A stretch of 64,000 bases of DNA from Closterium sp. NIES-65 (Eukaryota; Streptophyta; Zygnematophyceae; Desmidiales; Closteriaceae): NCBI GenBank assembly GCA_948144175.1, contig CANXME010002540.1, forward strand, positions 124,001 through 188,000, in the 5' to 3' direction. Made by a program: the position numbers and the translations under genes. Of this stretch, positions 61,001 to 64,000 are shown piece by piece. Under the pieces are notes generated by a model. That model was not told the origin of the DNA, did no database searches, and saw only the letters and a program-made list of their open reading frames with translations. The stretch's first letter is position 1. Every line of letters starts with the position of its first letter.

Positions 61001-64000
61001 CGCCCCATTCTCCCTCCTTCCATGAACCTGCCCCATTCTCCCGCTTTCCATCACCCCGCCCCATTCTCCCGATTTCCATCACCCCGCCCCATTCTCCCGC
61101 TTTCCATCACCCCGCCCCATTCTCCCGCTTTCCATCATCCCGCCCCATTCTCCCTCCTTCCATCACCCCGCCCCATTCTTCCGCTTCCCATCATCCCGCC
61201 CCATTTCCCCGCTTTCCATCACCCCTCCCCATTCTCCCTCCTTCCATCACCCCGCCCCATTCTCTCGCTTTCCATCACCTCGCCCCATTTTCCCGCTTTC
61301 CATCACCCCGCCCCATTCTCCCGCTTTCCATCACTCTGCCCCATCATCCCTCCTTCCATCACCCCGCCCCATTCTCCCTCCTTCCATCACCCCGCCCCAT
61401 TCTCCCTCCTTCCATCACCCCGCCCCATTCTCCCGCTTTCCATCACCCCGCCTCATTCTCCCGCTTCCCATAACCCCACCCCATTCTCCCGCTTTCCATC
61501 ACCCCGCCACATTCTCACACTTTCCATCATCCCGCCCCCTTCTCTCTCCTTCCATCACCCCGCCCCATTCTCCCTCCTTCCATCACCCCGCCCCATTCTC
61601 CCGCTTTCCTTCAGCCCGCCCCATTCTCCCGCTTTCCATCACCCCGCCCCATTCTCCCGCTTTCCATCACCCCTCCCCTTTCTCTCGCTTTCCATCTCCC
61701 CGCCCCATTCTCCCGCTTTCCATCACCCCGCCCCATTCTCCCGCTTTCCATCACCCCGCCCCATTCTTCCGCTTCCCATCATCTCGCCCCATTCCCCTGC
61801 TTTCCATCACCCCTCCCCATTCTCCCTCCTTCCATCACCCCGCCCCATTCTCTCACTTTCCATCACCCCGCCCCGTTCTCCCGCTTTCCATCACCCCGCC
61901 CCATTCTCCCGCTTTCCATCACCCCGCCCCATTCTTCTGCTTCCCATCATCCCGCCCCATTCCACCGCTTTCCATCACCCCTCCCCATTCTCCCTCCTTC
62001 CATCACCCCGCCCCATTCTTCCGCTTTCCATCACCCGCCCCATTCTCCCGCTTTCCATCACCTCGCCCCATTCTCCCGCTTTCCATCACCCCGCCCCATT
62101 CTTTTGCTTTCAATCACCCCGCCCCATTCTCCGGCTTTCCATCACCCTGCCTCATTCACCCGCTTTCCATCACCCCGCCCCATTCTCCTGCTTTCCATTA
62201 CCCCGCCCCATTCTCCCGCTTTCCATCACCCCTCCCCATTCTCCCTCCTTCCATCACCCCGCCCCATTCTCTCGCTTTCCATCACCTCGCCCCATTTTCC
62301 CGCTTTCCATCACCCCGCCCCATTCTCCCGCTTTCCATCACTCTGCCCCATTATCCCTCCTTCCATCACCCCGCCCCATTCTCCCGCTTTCCATCACCCC
62401 GCCCCATTCTCCCTCCTTCCATCACCCCGCCCCATTCTCCCGCTTTCCATCACCCCGCCCCATTCTCCTGCTTCCCATAACCCCACCCCATTCTCCCGCT
62501 TTCCATCACCCCGCCACATTCTCCCACTTTCCATCACCCCGCCCCCTTCTCTCTCCTTCCATCACCCCGCCCCATTCTCCCTCCTTCCATCACCCCGCCC
62601 CATTCTCCCGCTTTTCATCAGCCTGCCCCATTCTCCCGCTCTCCATCACCCCTCCCTTTTCTCCCGCTTTCCATCTCCCCGCCCCATTCTCCCGCTTTCC
62701 ATCACCCCGCCCCATTCTCCCGCTTTCCATCACCCCTCCCCATTCTCCCTCCTTCCATCACCCCGCCCCATTCTCTCGCTTTGCATCACCTCGCCCCATT
62801 TTCCCGCTTTCCATCACCCCGCCCCATTCTCCCGCTTTCCATCACTCTGCCCCATTATCCCTCCTTCCATCACCCCCGCCCCATTCTCCCGCTTTCCATC
62901 ACCCCGCCCCATTCTCCCTCCTTCCATCACCCCGCCCCATTCTCCCGCTTTCCATCACCCCGCCCCATTCTCCCGCTCTCCATCACCCCTCCCTTTTCTC
63001 CCGCTTTCCATCTCCCCGCCCCATTCTCCCGCTTTCCATCACCCCGCCCCATTCTCCCGCTTTCCATCATCCCGCCCCATTCTCCCTCCTTCCATCACCC
63101 CGCCCCATTCTTCCGCTTCCCATCATCCCGCCCCATTTCCCCGCTTTCCATCACCCCTCCCCATTCTCCCTCCTTCCATCACCCCGCCCCATTCTCTCGC
63201 TTTCCATCACCTCGCCCCATTTTCCCGCTTTCCATCACCCCGCCCCATTCTCCCGCTTTCCATCACTCTGCCCCATCATCCCTCCTTCCATCACCCCGCC
63301 CCATTCTCCCTCCTTCCATCACCCCGCCCCATTCTCCCTCCTTCCATCACCCCGCCCCATTCTCCCGCTTTCCATCACCCCGCCTCATTCTCCCGCTTCC
63401 CATAACCCCACCCCATTCTCCCGCTTTCCATCACCCCGCCACATTCTCACACTTTCCATCATCCCGCCCCCTTCTCTCTCCTTCCATCACCCCGCCCCAT
63501 TCTCCCTCCTTCCATCACCCCGCCCCATTCTCCCGCTTTCCTTCAGCCCGCCCCATTCTCCCGCTTTCCATCACCCCGCCCCATTCTCCCGCTTTCCATC
63601 ACCCCTCCCCTTTCTCTCGCTTTCCATCTCCCCGCCCCATTCTCCCGCTTTCCATCACCCCGCCCCATTCTCCCGCTTTCCATCACCCCGCCCCATTCTT
63701 CCGCTTCCCATCATCTCGCCCCATTCCCCTGCTTTCCATCACCCCTCCCCATTCTCCCTCCTTCCATCACCCCGCCCCATTCTCTCACTTTCCATCACCC
63801 CGCCCCGTTCTCCCGCTTTCCATCACCCCGCCCCATTCTCCCGCTTTCCATCACCCCGCCCCATTCTTCTGCTTCCCATCATCCCGCCCCATTCCACCGC
63901 TTTCCATCACCCCTCCCCATTCTCCCTCCTTCCATCACCCCGCCCCATTCTTCCGCTTTCCATCACCCGCCCCATTCTCCCGCTTTCCATCACCTCGCCC
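58066..64000. repeat. 28-bp pyrimidine-rich tandem repeat array
   Basis: The unit is GCCCCATTCTCCC then GCTTTCCATCACCCC (28 bp, 64% GC), about 212 copies, with a second common type having CTCCTTCC in place of CGCTTTCC and a rarer one with CTTCCCATAACCCCA. The plus strand is about 82% pyrimidine. Since 28 is not divisible by 3, the three frames rotate and give a 28-residue Pro/Ser/His/Phe-rich peptide repeat. Stops are scarce on the plus strand because purines are scarce, while the minus strand meets TGA about every 84 bp. It shares no sequence with the 27-bp satellite. It continues past the window end. No gene is supported. Confidence 0.96.
61082..64000. repeat. Duplication in the 28-bp array with 1932-bp period
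   Basis: 61082-62068 and 63014-64000 look identical base for base where I compared them. Matching rare variants lie 1932 bp (69 units) apart: CTTCCGCTTCCCATCATCC (61179 and 63111), TCACTCTGCC (61331 and 63263), ATTCTCACAC (61511 and 63443) and TCACCCGCCC (62031 and 63963). The second copy runs off the window. Between them, a TCACTCTGCCCCATTATCC block recurs with a 504-bp (18-unit) period near 62351 and 62855. Confidence 0.88.

Noticed and set aside
58066-64000. Telomeric or subtelomeric repeat
   Set aside because: The unit is 28 bp and does not contain a TTAGGG- or TTTAGGG-type motif on either strand; a subtelomeric place cannot be excluded but nothing shows it.
1-64000. tRNA, rRNA or other structured RNA genes
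   Set aside because: Nothing outside the satellites and the copia elements is left to hold them, and I saw no tRNA- or rRNA-like sequence.

Overview
This window is eukaryotic repeat DNA. It holds no host gene that I can support. The only protein-coding signal is from Ty1/copia LTR retrotransposons (order gag, protease, integrase, reverse transcriptase, RNase H). Copia elements of this type, the GC-rich sequence and the possible CHG-type mutation footprint fit a plant or green alga, but the sequence does not identify the species.

Layout. (1) 1-1561: a truncated copia element on the minus strand, keeping the integrase core to the start of reverse transcriptase and running off the window start. 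Its reading frame looks open. (2) 1562-39098: about 37.5 kb of a 27-bp satellite (TGTGACTCGGGCG followed by CCACTCCTCTGTGG, about 67% GC). It begins abruptly inside the integrase sequence. It contains higher-order repeats (about 537, 836, 1180 and 3014 bp), a perfectly homogenised block (about 19.75-21.05 kb) and a long stretch full of single-base indels (about 21.1-33.9 kb) that looks like poor consensus quality. (3) 39099-45992: a full-length copia element inserted into the satellite on the plus strand, with two 963-bp LTRs (TG...CA), a 5-bp target-site duplication AGTCG, a candidate primer-binding site and a polypurine tract. It is dead: gag is broken, there are in-frame TAG codons, and an internal deletion removes the YVDD part of reverse transcriptase. 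(4) 45998-58065: about 12 kb more of the same 27-bp satellite in the same orientation, with other higher-order repeats (about 2042/1585, 592 and 1803 bp). (5) 58066-64000: an abrupt switch to an unrelated 28-bp pyrimidine-rich tandem repeat (GCCCCATTCTCCC followed by GCTTTCCATCACCCC), which includes a 1932-bp-period duplication and runs off the window end.

Order of events inferred from the nesting: a copia element was present; the 27-bp satellite came to abut or replace part of it; the array expanded in several rounds of segmental duplication; a second copia element of the same family inserted into the array and its LTRs have since diverged by about 2.6% (counted by eye). The very long open frames across both arrays are a product of repeat-unit composition and should not be annotated as genes.
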